Part shown: positions 7,251 to 15,903 of the stretch, one piece after another
Numbering within the stretch: position 1 is the first letter of the stretch
Layout of the letters: each line of letters begins with the position of its first letter
DNA from: Paenibacillus lupini
GTDB taxonomy: Bacteria > Bacillota > Bacilli > Paenibacillales > Paenibacillaceae
Direction: 5' to 3'
DNA length: 64,000 bases
Assembly (NCBI RefSeq): GCF_011761355.1
Contig: NZ_JAASRW010000003.1
Location: 333,188 to 397,187 of the forward strand
Made by a program: the position numbers and the translations under genes
Notes under the pieces: model-generated
Seen by the model: only the letters and a program-made list of their open reading frames with translations
Told to the model about the DNA's origin: nothing
Database searches by the model: none

Positions 7251-7337
7251 TTCCCGCAAACTGAATGCCGATTAATCGACTTAACTATTAACGGTGGCAT
7301 GCACCAAGCGAGCGCTACAATCCCGTCGCACCAACAC

Positions 7338-8156
7338 CTACTGTGGCAGCTGCCCCTCCGCTTGCAGCAGGCGGACCAGCTCGAGCGCCTGCTCGCCAGG
7401 CGTTCCGGCGATACGCCGGCCTGCCGCACGTGGCGCCGGCGGGAAAAGCTCAACGCGTGTTGTTCTCGCGCCTTCGTCTGCGCTCGCGGCCGCCGCCACC
7501 CTGGCGAGCGGCTTACGCTTCGCCTTCATAATGCCCGGCAGCGACGGATAGCGCGGCTCGTTCAAGCCTTGCTGCGCCGTGACGAGCGCGGGCAGCGGGA
7601 TAACGACCGTCTCCGTATCGCCTTCCACGTCGCGGTCCACGACAGCGAACCGTGCCGCCGCTGCAGCTCCTGGCGGCAACTCACCGGATGCCTTAGCCTC
7701 ATCCGGTCCAACAATGCCTAACTTCACCGCAGATGAAGCATGCGGCAGCCCAAGCCGCTCCGCGACCTGGAGCGCAACGCTGCCGGAGCCGCTGTCGACG
7801 GCGAATAAGCCGGCCAGCAGCAGGTCCGGCTTCAGCGGCTCGATCACCTTCGCGAGTGCAGCAGCCAATGCGAAGCTGTCATCTCCCGGCACGGTAGCAA
7901 TATCCAGCCGAATAGCTTCGTCCGCGCCCATCGCTAGCGCTGTACGCAGCGCCTCCTCCGACCGGTCTCCGCCGCAGGAGACAACACGCACCTCACCGCC
8001 ATGCTGCTCCCGCTGGCGCAACGCTTCCTCGAGGGCATATTCGTCATAAGGATTAATGACGAGTTTGGCATCTGCCTCCGAAATCGCGCCATCCTTTACC
8101 GCGATTTTTTCTTCCGTATCAAACGTCTGTTTTAGTAGAACGACAATGTTCAGCAC
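7338..8156 (-). CDS. etfB: Electron transfer flavoprotein beta subunit
   Basis: EtfB binds AMP and forms the dimer with EtfA that accepts electrons from acyl-CoA dehydrogenase. The 272 residues show the family N-terminus (NIVVLLKQTFDTEE), the NPYDEYALEEALR segment, the AMP-site region LLAGLFAVDSGSGSVALQVAE, and the C-terminal PRYPSLPGIMKAKRKPL recognition loop. The start is GTG 8156, since the nearer ATG leads at once to a stop; AAGGAGG lies upstream. It is divergent from fadF. Like etfA it is unusually alanine- and GC-rich. The gene is intact, but its downstream partner is displaced by a palindrome array. Confidence 0.96.
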   Translation of the reverse strand: MLNIVVLLKQTFDTEEKIAVKDGAISEADAKLVINPYDEYALEEALRQREQHGGEVRVVSCGGDRSEEALRTALAMGADEAIRLDIATVPGDDSFALAAALAKVIEPLKPDLLLAGLFAVDSGSGSVALQVAERLGLPHASSAVKLGIVGPDEAKASGELPPGAAAAARFAVVDRDVEGDTETVVIPLPALVTAQQGLNEPRYPSLPGIMKAKRKPLARVAAAASADEGARTTRVELFPPAPRAAGRRIAGTPGEQALELVRLLQAEGQLPQ

Positions 8157-8410
8157 CGCAGCATAACCTCCTTCAAAACTGTAATTCTAACCTCTTCATC
8201 ACTCTAACAATCCGAAGACGCAAGGCTCGGCTTACCCAACTTCCATCAGTGCTACGATATGAGGCAACACGGCCAAATAGACCGTCCAAAGCGGCGAAAG
8301 GGGCGCATGTTCATGCTAACGGGCTCATATACTGGAGCACCGCGGTATTTTGAAAGAAAGCGCTTATGAACTTGTCCGAATGAAGGGCTGCAAAAGGGGG
8401 CGAAGCGCGT

Positions 8411-10663
8411 ATGAGCATGCTGGATTGGTGGTCGGCAGATGAGGTAACAACGGGAGTTCGATGGATATTTTTCGCTGTAGTAACAGGGCTGGCTGCGGCT
8501 GCTTTTGCAACCGTTGTACTGCGCAGAGTCGGGTATATGAAGCTTGGCCGGGCGGCTCCGCTTGAAGAAATACCGGCTGATGAGCGACACAAGAAGAAAG
8601 GCCGTTCTTCCGTAGCAGGTCAAGTACTTGGGCATCGCAAGCTGCTGCGCGATTTTAGAAGCGGCGTCATGCATTTCATTTACTTCTACGGCTTTATTAT
8701 CCTGCAGTTTGGGGCGGCAGATCTGATCTGGAAAAAACTCAGCGGTCACCCGATACCGTTTCCCTTCTACGGACAGTTCGCCTGGTCGCAGGAGTTGACC
8801 GTTTCCCTTGTCTTCCTTGCTGTTTTATACGGGGCATTCCGCCGGTATGTCGAGCAGCTGCCAAGGCTGAAGAGAGGCTGGAAGCCTTCTCTTGTTCTAT
8901 GGTTTATTGGCGGCTTGATGCTTACCGTTCTGCTGACCCTAACCTTCGAGCGGCTGTCAGGGGACGCTCATTCTGTAGCTGAACGTTACGCACCTGTTTC
9001 CTCCGTACTTGCGGACTGGATCGGGAAGCTTGGCATGCCGACAGGAGGTATCGCAGCGGAAGCCGGCTATGAGCTGTTCTGGTGGATGCATTTACTGGTG
9101 CTGCTGTCTTTCCTTGTGTATGTGCCGCAGTCGAAGCATTTTCACCTCATAACGGCTCCCGTTAATTTGTGGCTGGGGCGGAACGCGCCGGTAGGTCGTC
9201 TTGTGCCGCTTAATTTGGAGGATGAGGATGCGGAGTCGTTTGGTGTGGGGAAGGTAGAGCATTTTACGCAAAAACAACTCCTCGATCTGTACGCCTGCGT
9301 CGAATGCGGCCGCTGCACGAACGTGTGCCCTGCCTCGAATACCGGCAAGCTGCTGTCGCCGATGCATCTGATGACTAAGCTTCGTGATCACCTGACGGAA
9401 AAAGGAGCTGCCATTACGTCGAAGTCACCTTGGATCCCGTCAGCTATGGGCGGGCAGTTGGCAGGAGCCCATGTGATGGGCGCGGTTATTCCGATTTGGG
9501 AAGAAAGCCCTGAAGGCAGTGTCACTTCCATTATTCCAACAATGACGGCGCAAAAGCAGGCCTGGGGTGTTCGGGAGACCATGAAGGTGGAAGAGCTGGA
9601 GCTGATTGGGGATGTGATGACGGAAGAGGAGCTGTGGGCTTGCACGACCTGCCGCAACTGTGAGGAAATGTGTCCTGTTGGTAATGAGCATGTCGACAAA
9701 ATTATCGATATGCGCCGCCATCTCGTGCTGATGGAAGGACGGATGCCCTTCGACGGCCAGCGCGCCCTGCAAAATATTGAACGCCAAAGTAATCCTTGGG
9801 GGCTGCCAAGAGCGGAACGTGCAGCATGGATCTATGATTGCGAGACCCGCACAGGCATCCGTGTCCGGACGATGCAGGAGATAAAAAAGCAAGGAGCCGC
9901 CAAGCCGGAGTTCCTCCTGTGGGCAGGATCGATGGGGGCGTACGATACACGCAGCCGGCGCGTGCTCTATGATCTTGTGCGGCTGCTGGACCGGGCTGGG
10001 GTGTCCTTTGCTACGCTAGGTCTGGAGGAACGGAGCTCGGGTGATACCGCAAGGCGGATTGGCAACGAGCTTTTATTCCAGGAGTTATGCCGCGAAAATA
10101 TCGAGACCATCGCTCGTTACGGGGTAACCCGGATCGTTACGGCATGTCCACATACGTACAACGCTTTCCTTAAGGAATACCCCGACTTCGGTCTGCCAAA
10201 AAGCATACAGATTGAGCATCATACGGAATTGCTTGCCCGTCTCTTGAAGGAAGGTCAACTGAAGCCTACGCATGTGTTAAAAGAACGGGTTACTTACCAT
10301 GATTCCTGCTATTTGGGACGGTATAACGGTGTCTATGATGCACCTCGGGAAGTGCTGAAGGCCATTCCTGGCGTTGAGCTTGAAGAAATGGCACGTTCAC
10401 GCGAGAACGGTATGTGCTGTGGTGCAGGCGGCGGGCTCATGTGGATGGAGGAACAAAGTGGTGTGCGCGTTAACCGGGCGAGAGTCTCGCAAGCGCTGGA
10501 GGTGCGTCCGACGATTATCGGTTCTGCGTGTCCGTACTGCTTAACGATGATGGAAGATGGATTAAAGCTGCTCGAAGCGGATGAAAAAACGTCAGCCAGG
10601 GATGTTGCAGAGCTGCTTGCAGCAAGCGTGTTTGGCGGGGAGACCGCAATGCTTACGAAGTAA
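8411..10663 (+). CDS. fadF: Membrane (Fe-S) protein, putative ETF:menaquinone oxidoreductase
   Basis: FadF-type proteins are proposed to take electrons from reduced EtfAB and pass them to menaquinone. The 750-residue protein starts with a nitrate-reductase-gamma-like membrane domain of about six helices (roughly residues 15-250). Two [4Fe-4S] motifs follow, CVECGRCTNVCP near 296 and CTTCRNCEEMCP near 411, then a heterodisulfide-reductase-type CCG domain pair (TACPHTYNAF and GMCCGAGGG). ATG 8411 is preceded by a weak GGGGGCGAAGCG. It is divergent from etfB and upstream of fadN, as expected for beta-oxidation. The last codons ATG CTT ACG AAG TAA lie inside the first copy of a repeated RNA-like element. 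Confidence 0.92.
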   Translation: MSMLDWWSADEVTTGVRWIFFAVVTGLAAAAFATVVLRRVGYMKLGRAAPLEEIPADERHKKKGRSSVAGQVLGHRKLLRDFRSGVMHFIYFYGFIILQFGAADLIWKKLSGHPIPFPFYGQFAWSQELTVSLVFLAVLYGAFRRYVEQLPRLKRGWKPSLVLWFIGGLMLTVLLTLTFERLSGDAHSVAERYAPVSSVLADWIGKLGMPTGGIAAEAGYELFWWMHLLVLLSFLVYVPQSKHFHLITAPVNLWLGRNAPVGRLVPLNLEDEDAESFGVGKVEHFTQKQLLDLYACVECGRCTNVCPASNTGKLLSPMHLMTKLRDHLTEKGAAITSKSPWIPSAMGGQLAGAHVMGAVIPIWEESPEGSVTSIIPTMTAQKQAWGVRETMKVEELELIGDVMTEEELWACTTCRNCEEMCPVGNEHVDKIIDMRRHLVLMEGRMPFDGQRALQNIERQSNPWGLPRAERAAWIYDCETRTGIRVRTMQEIKKQGAAKPEFLLWAGSMGAYDTRSRRVLYDLVRLLDRAGVSFATLGLEERSSGDTARRIGNELLFQELCRENIETIARYGVTRIVTACPHTYNAFLKEYPDFGLPKSIQIEHHTELLARLLKEGQLKPTHVLKERVTYHDSCYLGRYNGVYDAPREVLKAIPGVELEEMARSRENGMCCGAGGGLMWMEEQSGVRVNRARVSQALEVRPTIIGSACPYCLTMMEDGLKLLEADEKTSARDVAELLAASVFGGETAMLTK

Positions 10664-10987
10664 GAATTGCTCTAAGCGGCTAGAGGTAGCCATTAATGTG
10701 GCGATTCTCTAAGTCTACGCTTACGAAGTAAGAATTGCCTCAATCTGAATTAGATTAGCCGCTCATAATGCAATTCTTTTTGATGCTTACGAAGTAAGAA
10801 TTTCTTCAAATGACCGAAGACGGCCATCAACGTGGTCATTCTTTAAGCCAATGCTTACGAAGTAAGAATATCCACAAATGGCTAAAAACGGCCATTTACG
10901 TGGTCATTCTTTAAGTCCACGCTTACGAAGTGAGAATATCCACAAATGGCCAAAAACGCCATTTACGTGGTCATTCTTTTTAGGAGG
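10651..10987 (+). promoter_or_regulatory. Five tandem copies of a candidate structured 5'-UTR element before fadN
   Basis: GCTTACGAAGTAAGAAT (the fifth copy has GTGAG) starts at 10651, 10719, 10785, 10853 and 10921, spacing 66-68. Each copy has a small hairpin CTTAC-GAA-GTAAG. A longer stem can then form in which AAGAAT pairs with a downstream ATTCTT, with inner stems that vary and still pair: CCAC/GTGG plus AAATGGC/GCCATTT in copy 4, ATGACC/GGTCAT in copy 3. The last copy ends ATTCTTTTTAGGAGG, so its 3' arm abuts the fadN ribosome binding site. Single and double copies occur at 58501 and 36604. Riboregulator or dispersed repeat is unresolved. Confidence 0.7.
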
Positions 10988-10996
10988 TGCTTTCAA

Positions 10997-13417
10997 ATGT
11001 CGATGAATCGAACGGGTACAGTGAGGCGCGCGGCGGTAATTGGGTCTGGCGTTATGGGCGCCGGGATTGCTGCGCATCTGGCGAATGCCGGTATGCGTGT
11101 GCTGCTGCTTGATGTAGTGCCGCAAACCCTTCTTCCAGAGGAGGAGAAACGAGGTCTTACCCTTGCTTCCCCACAGGTGAGGAGCCGCCATTCACAAGCA
11201 GCAATTGGCCGTATGGTGAAGGCGCAGCCTGCACCGCTATATGAGCCGTCTTTTGCCGCGAGGATTACGGCAGGTAATCTGGAGGATCATCTCACCGCCT
11301 TGTCCGAGGTGGATTGGATTGTGGAAGCGGTGGTCGAGCGGCTGGATGTGAAGCGGAGTCTGTTTGAGAAAGTGGAGTCGGTATGGAAGCCGGGAACGCT
11401 TGTGACTTCGAATACGTCGGGCTTATCCGTGGCTGAGATGGTGGAAGGCAGGAGTGAGGCGTTCCGGCAGCATTTTGCAGTGACACATTTCTTCAACCCG
11501 CCTCGCTATATGAAGCTGGTGGAGGTTGTGCCAACGGCAGATACTGATCCAGCGGTTACAGCTCTCTTGGCTGCGCTTTGCGAGGAGCGGCTTGGCAAAG
11601 GTGTTGTTGTAGCGAAGGATACACCGAATTTTATCGCGAACCGGATTGGCACTTACGGCATGCTCGTAACGCTGGAGGAGGTTCTGCGATACGGACTTAC
11701 GGTGGAGGAAGCCGACGCACTGACGGGTCCTGCTATGGGCCGTCCAAAGACGGCGACCTTCCGGATGCTTGATCTGGTTGGCCTTGATACACTGCTTCAT
11801 GTCGTAGATAACGTCCGGGATAAAAGCTCAGATCCTGCGGAGCGCGAGACGTTCGCCAGACCTCCGCTGCTGGAGCAGCTTGTAGCTGCAGGCAGGCTAG
11901 GAGAGAAGAGTGGAGGCGGCTTTTATCGGAAAATTAAGGGGCCAAAGGGCAGCAGTGAGATCGAATCATTAGATTTGCAATCGCTTGCTTATAGGGCGCG
12001 CAGCTCGGTCAAGGGGCCGATCATAGATGCCGCGAAGGCGGCCAAAGGTACAGGTGGGAAAGTGAAGGCGCTGCTTGGCACTGATCCTAACCATCCTTAT
12101 GCCCAGTTTGCCTGGCAGACCATTAAGCGGACTTTGCTCTATTCGGCCAACCTTGTTGGAGTCATTGCCGATTCCATCACGGATATCGATAAAGCGATGA
12201 AATGGGGCTTCAACTGGGAGCTTGGACCGTTCGAGCTGTGGGATGCGCTGGGACTGCAGAAATCCGTTGCCCGGATGAAGGCTGAAGGGGACGTGGTGCC
12301 GGAGTGGGTGGAGCAATGGATTGCGGGAGGTCATAGCAGCTTTTACGCGGTGCAGGAGGGCAAGCGATTGGTTTACTCAGGTGCGAGTGGTAGTGGATTT
12401 GCCGAAGAGGAACAATCGCCGGATGAAATATCGCTTACTGCTTTGAAAGAAGCGGGCAGGACGGTGCTGCGTACCTCAGATGCCAGCTTAATCGATCTTG
12501 GCGACGACGTCGTCTGCCTCGAATTCCACTCGCAGAATAACGCAATCGGAGGAGAGATACTGACAGCCATTAGGCGGACAGCCGATGAGGTAAGCCGCAA
12601 CTGGCGCGGACTGGTCATTGCTAACGATGGACGCAACTTCTGCGTAGGCGCGAACCTGCTGCTTCTGCTCATGGAGGCGCAAAACGGCGAATGGGATGAA
12701 GTCGAAGACATCATCCGGATGTTCCAGAGCAGCATGCTCTCGATTAAAAAATTAGACCGCCCCGTCGTCGCCGCCCCTCATCGGATGACGCTTGGCGGAG
12801 GTGTCGAGGCTTGTTTACCGGCGGATCAGATTATTTTCTCGCCGGAAACATACTTTGGCCTCGTCGAGACCGGTGTCGGCCTGATCCCGGCGGGCGGCGG
12901 CTCGAAGGAAGCCGCCGTTATGGCAGCAGCGCGTGCTGGAGGCGGCGAAATTCAGCCGCATCTGAACACCCTGTTCGAGACGGTCGCGATGGCTCGCACC
13001 TCCTCAAGCGGCTTTGATGTTGGCCGCATTGGACTGAAGCGTCCGCAGGACAGTGTCATTATGCGGCAGGATGCCCGCATAGCTGAGGCCAAGCGGGCCG
13101 TGCTCGAGCTTGACCGTGCGGGCTATACGCCGCAACCGGAATCACGCGTCCGTGTGGCAGGCCGCGAAGGCAAAGCAGTTCTGCGCATGGGCGTGCACAG
13201 CTTGCTGCTCGGTGGCCAAATCAGCAAGCACGATGCGCTGATCGGTAATAAGCTCGCTCATGTGATGGCCGGCGGTGATGCCGCGCCAGGAGCAGAAGTG
13301 AGCGAGCAATATTTGCTCGATCTAGAATGCGAAGCCTTCCTTAGTCTCTGCGGCGAACAGAAGACGCAGGATCGCATGAGCCACATGCTAACCACCGGCA
13401 AGCCGCTGCGGAACTAG
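10997..13417 (+). CDS. fadN: 3-hydroxyacyl-CoA dehydrogenase / enoyl-CoA hydratase fusion
   Basis: FadN performs the hydration and NAD-dependent dehydrogenation steps of beta-oxidation. The 806-residue protein has an N-terminal NAD Rossmann domain (VIGSGVMGAGIAAHLANAG at about 14-32), the 3HCDH signature (HFFNPPRYMKLVEVVP) and a C-terminal crotonase domain (GGGVEACLPAD with GLVETGVGLIPAGGG). This order matches B. subtilis FadN (YusL). I choose ATG 10997, 9 nt after AGGAGG at 10982-10987, over an in-frame ATG at 10946 that lies within the repeats. fadA and fadE follow after a 1.2-kb array. Function is confident. Confidence 0.95.
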   Translation: MSMNRTGTVRRAAVIGSGVMGAGIAAHLANAGMRVLLLDVVPQTLLPEEEKRGLTLASPQVRSRHSQAAIGRMVKAQPAPLYEPSFAARITAGNLEDHLTALSEVDWIVEAVVERLDVKRSLFEKVESVWKPGTLVTSNTSGLSVAEMVEGRSEAFRQHFAVTHFFNPPRYMKLVEVVPTADTDPAVTALLAALCEERLGKGVVVAKDTPNFIANRIGTYGMLVTLEEVLRYGLTVEEADALTGPAMGRPKTATFRMLDLVGLDTLLHVVDNVRDKSSDPAERETFARPPLLEQLVAAGRLGEKSGGGFYRKIKGPKGSSEIESLDLQSLAYRARSSVKGPIIDAAKAAKGTGGKVKALLGTDPNHPYAQFAWQTIKRTLLYSANLVGVIADSITDIDKAMKWGFNWELGPFELWDALGLQKSVARMKAEGDVVPEWVEQWIAGGHSSFYAVQEGKRLVYSGASGSGFAEEEQSPDEISLTALKEAGRTVLRTSDASLIDLGDDVVCLEFHSQNNAIGGEILTAIRRTADEVSRNWRGLVIANDGRNFCVGANLLLLLMEAQNGEWDEVEDIIRMFQSSMLSIKKLDRPVVAAPHRMTLGGGVEACLPADQIIFSPETYFGLVETGVGLIPAGGGSKEAAVMAAARAGGGEIQPHLNTLFETVAMARTSSSGFDVGRIGLKRPQDSVIMRQDARIAEAKRAVLELDRAGYTPQPESRVRVAGREGKAVLRMGVHSLLLGGQISKHDALIGNKLAHVMAGGDAAPGAEVSEQYLLDLECEAFLSLCGEQKTQDRMSHMLTTGKPLRN

Positions 13418-13461
13418 GCTGGTGAGGCGCGGAATTGCCTGAGCCCATGCCAGACTCAGAG

Positions 13462-13640
13462 GTACGTTCGCATTCACACTCCTAGCAACATTCACACCTA
13501 CTCTCATACCTACTCTCGCACCTACATTCGTATCTACATCCACACTTACATCTAAACTTACATCTAAACTTACATCTACATTCCTATCAACACTCATATT
13601 CACACTCAAATCTGCACTCATATATACGCTAACTTCAAAG
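13462..13640. repeat. Strand-asymmetric low-complexity tract, 6/12-bp periodic
   Basis: The plus strand is almost free of G, with repeated ACTTACATCTAA-type 12-mers and ACATTCACAC variants. The minus strand reads as GATGTAAGTTTA repeats that translate to (DVSL)n-like low complexity in an 85-codon frame with no convincing ribosome binding site. I treat it as a degenerated simple repeat in the fadN-fadA gap. Nothing else coding is seen between 13418 and 14629. Confidence 0.7.
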
Positions 13641-13895
13641 CTCATTCCTGACCCAGACTGTATTTCGTACAGCCTAATGCCGCGCTATCAACAAGTAACT
13701 AGCCCTACAGTGGATTCCATCCAGCATAATCAGTAACTTCTCTGCGGGGATGGTCTGAACGGGCAAATGTTACTGTAGAGAATCCAACGTAGGTGCGTCA
13801 TACGAGCTTCTGCTGGACTTTTACTGGAGTAATTCCAACGTAGGTCAACGCCATTCTATGAATCCAGGCAGTAAAGGGGAGAGAAGTGTTAGCTT

Positions 13896-14560
13896 CCAGA
13901 TACTTAAGGTCCTTCAGGGACCTTAAGTACCCTGAAGTTCACTGTTTGGAGCACGTTAAGGCCCCTGAGGGACCTTAACACACAGGATCCACGCTGAAAA
14001 GCAACAGTAAACGCTCCATTCCAAGTACTTAAGGCCCTTTAGGGGCCTATTCATCCGAAGAACGATAAGGTCCCTAAAGGACCTTATCTCTCAAGAGCTA
14101 AGCAGATACGTAGTCGAAAACGCGGACCGTGGAGCAAATAAGGTCCTGCGAGGGTCTTATCTGTAACGCACCAAGCCGTTCGGAGTGAGATAAGGCCCCG
14201 GGAGGGCCTTATCTCCCAAACTCAAGCAGAAAAGTAGTCGAAAACGCGGACTGTAGAGCGAATAAGACCCTGCGAGGGTCTTATCTGCAACGCACCAAGT
14301 CGTTCGGAGTGAGATAAGGCCCTGGGAGGGCTTTATCCTCCCGAACTCAAGCAAATAGGTAGTCGAAAACGCGGACTGTGGAGCGAATAAGGCCCCGCGA
14401 GGGTCTTATCTGCAACGCACCAAGTCGTTCGGAGTGAGATAAGGCCCAGAGAGGGCCTTATCCTCCCGAACTCAAGCAGAAGGGTAGTCGAAAACGCGGA
14501 CCGTGGAGCGAATAAGGCCACGCGAGGATCTTATCTGCAACGCATCAAGCCGTTCGGAGT
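13896..14560. repeat. Second palindrome array with 124-125 bp period
   Basis: The first part (13896-14095) holds four AAGGTCC...GGACCTT-type palindromes. From about 14130, alternating palindromes GAATAAG(A/G)CC...GG(T/G)CTTATC and GAGATAAGGCC...GGCCTTATC are separated by two conserved spacers, GTAGTCGAAAACGCGGAC and AACGCACCAAGTCGTTCGG. GAGATAAGG starts at 14187, 14311 and 14436, with a degenerate fourth near 14560, giving a 124-125 bp unit. Arms contain paired changes such as GACCC/GGGTC to GGCCC/GGGCC. The array ends about 70 bp before the fadA start. Confidence 0.92.
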
Positions 14561-14629
14561 GAATCGGCCGGTGAATGACACGGCGCTGCGTGTGAATACC
14601 GCGCAGCGCCAACAAGAAGGAGGACGCTT

Positions 14630-15841
14630 ATGGGAGCAGCGGGCAAGTTTGTGGATAGTGACCGCGATGCCGTTATCGTATCCGCGGTGCGTACCGCGGT
14701 CGGCAAGGCGAAGAAGGGGAGTTTAGCGGAGACGAGGGCCGAGGATCTTGGACGGGCCGTGCTGACGGCGGCGCTGGAGCGGGTACCGGGCTTGAACGCA
14801 GCGGATGTCGAGGATGTGATCATCGGCTGCGCGATGCCGGAGGGAGAGCAGGGGCTGAATATGGCGAGGATCATCTCGCTTTATTCAGGCTTTCCTGTGA
14901 CAACGCCAGCCGTAACGGTCAACCGATTCTGCGCATCGGGTCTGCAGTCGATTGCTTATGCGGCGGAACGTATTCGCCTAGGCGAAGCCGACATCCTGGT
15001 GGCTGGCGGCGTGGAAAGCATGAGCCATGTACCAATGACTGGCTTCAAGCTGTCGCCTCATCCGGGCATAGTAGATGCCATGCCGGAAGTGTACATGGGT
15101 ATGGGCCATACCGCCGAGGAAGTGGCCCGTCGCTACAACGTCACGCGTGCCGCACAGGATGCGTTCGCAGCATCGAGTCATCGCAAGGCGGCAGCGGCGA
15201 TCCAGGAAGGACGCTTTAAGGACGAGATTGTACCGGTAACCGCTACACGATCCGATGTGAATGCAGCTGGACGTCCAATCGAAAAAACCTTCACCTTCGA
15301 CACAGATGAAGGAGTCCGCACAGAGACTTCACCGGAGACACTTGCTCCGCTGAAGCCTTCTTTTGCAAGGGAAGGAACGGTAACAGCAGGTAACTCCTCG
15401 CAGATGAGCGACGGCGCAGCGGCAGTCATTGTGATGAGCCGGGCAAAAGCGAGGGAGCTTGGGCTGACGCCTTTGGCTGCTTTCCGCACCTACCGTGTTG
15501 CAGGGGTAGCCCCGGAAGTGATGGGCATTGGCCCAATCGAGGCCGTGCCAAAAGCGCTTCAAGCCGCTAACTTAACGGTTAATGACGTTGATATTTTCGA
15601 GCTGAATGAAGCTTTTGCCGCCCAATGTGTACCGATTATTGAGCAGCTAGGCATCGACCCGGAGCGTGTGAATGTGAACGGCGGTGCGATTGCACTTGGC
15701 CATCCACTCGGCTGCACAGGGACGAAGCTTTCGGTCTCGCTTATTCATGAACTGAAGAGACGCGGCGGAGGTATTGGGGTAGTCACAATGTGTGTCGGCG
15801 GGGGCATGGGTGCGGCAGGAGTGTTCGAAGTGTACGCATAG
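14630..15841 (+). CDS. fadA: Acetyl-CoA C-acyltransferase (3-ketoacyl-CoA thiolase)
   Basis: This is the thiolytic last step of beta-oxidation, cleaving 3-ketoacyl-CoA to acetyl-CoA and a shortened acyl-CoA. The 403-residue thiolase has the nucleophile Cys in [10 protein letters not shown] near residue 103, the NEAFAAQ motif, the catalytic His in [14 protein letters not shown], and the second Cys in [13 protein letters not shown] near the end. ATG 14630 follows AGAAGGAGG. fadE starts 62 nt after the stop. The N-terminal [13 protein letters not shown] is a few residues longer than usual. The palindrome array just upstream separates it from fadN. Confidence 0.96.
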   Translation: MGAAGKFVDSDRDAVIVSAVRTAVGKAKKGSLAETRAEDLGRAVLTAALERVPGLNAADVEDVIIGCAMPEGEQGLNMARIISLYSGFPVTTPAVTVNRFCASGLQSIAYAAERIRLGEADILVAGGVESMSHVPMTGFKLSPHPGIVDAMPEVYMGMGHTAEEVARRYNVTRAAQDAFAASSHRKAAAAIQEGRFKDEIVPVTATRSDVNAAGRPIEKTFTFDTDEGVRTETSPETLAPLKPSFAREGTVTAGNSSQMSDGAAAVIVMSRAKARELGLTPLAAFRTYRVAGVAPEVMGIGPIEAVPKALQAANLTVNDVDIFELNEAFAAQCVPIIEQLGIDPERVNVNGGAIALGHPLGCTGTKLSVSLIHELKRRGGGIGVVTMCVGGGMGAAGVFEVYA

Positions 15842-15903
15842 CATAGCGCGATAGAGCGAAGGTGGAGGAAGCAGGAAGGCCAACTGAAAGGAGAGCTTAA
15901 GGC

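Noticed and set aside
8252..8749. 165-codon minus-strand ORF over the fadF start
   Set aside because: It is antisense to the well-supported fadF membrane domain, and has no protein family features.
13388..13645. 85-codon minus-strand ORF encoding a (DVSL)n-like protein
   Set aside because: It is the translation of a simple 6/12-bp repeat, has no convincing ribosome binding site and runs antisense into the end of fadN.
14157..14521. Two minus-strand ORFs with near-identical proteins (MLEFGRIKPSQGLISL type)
   Set aside because: Their similarity is due to the palindrome array being repeated; there is no ribosome binding site and the frames follow the repeat unit.
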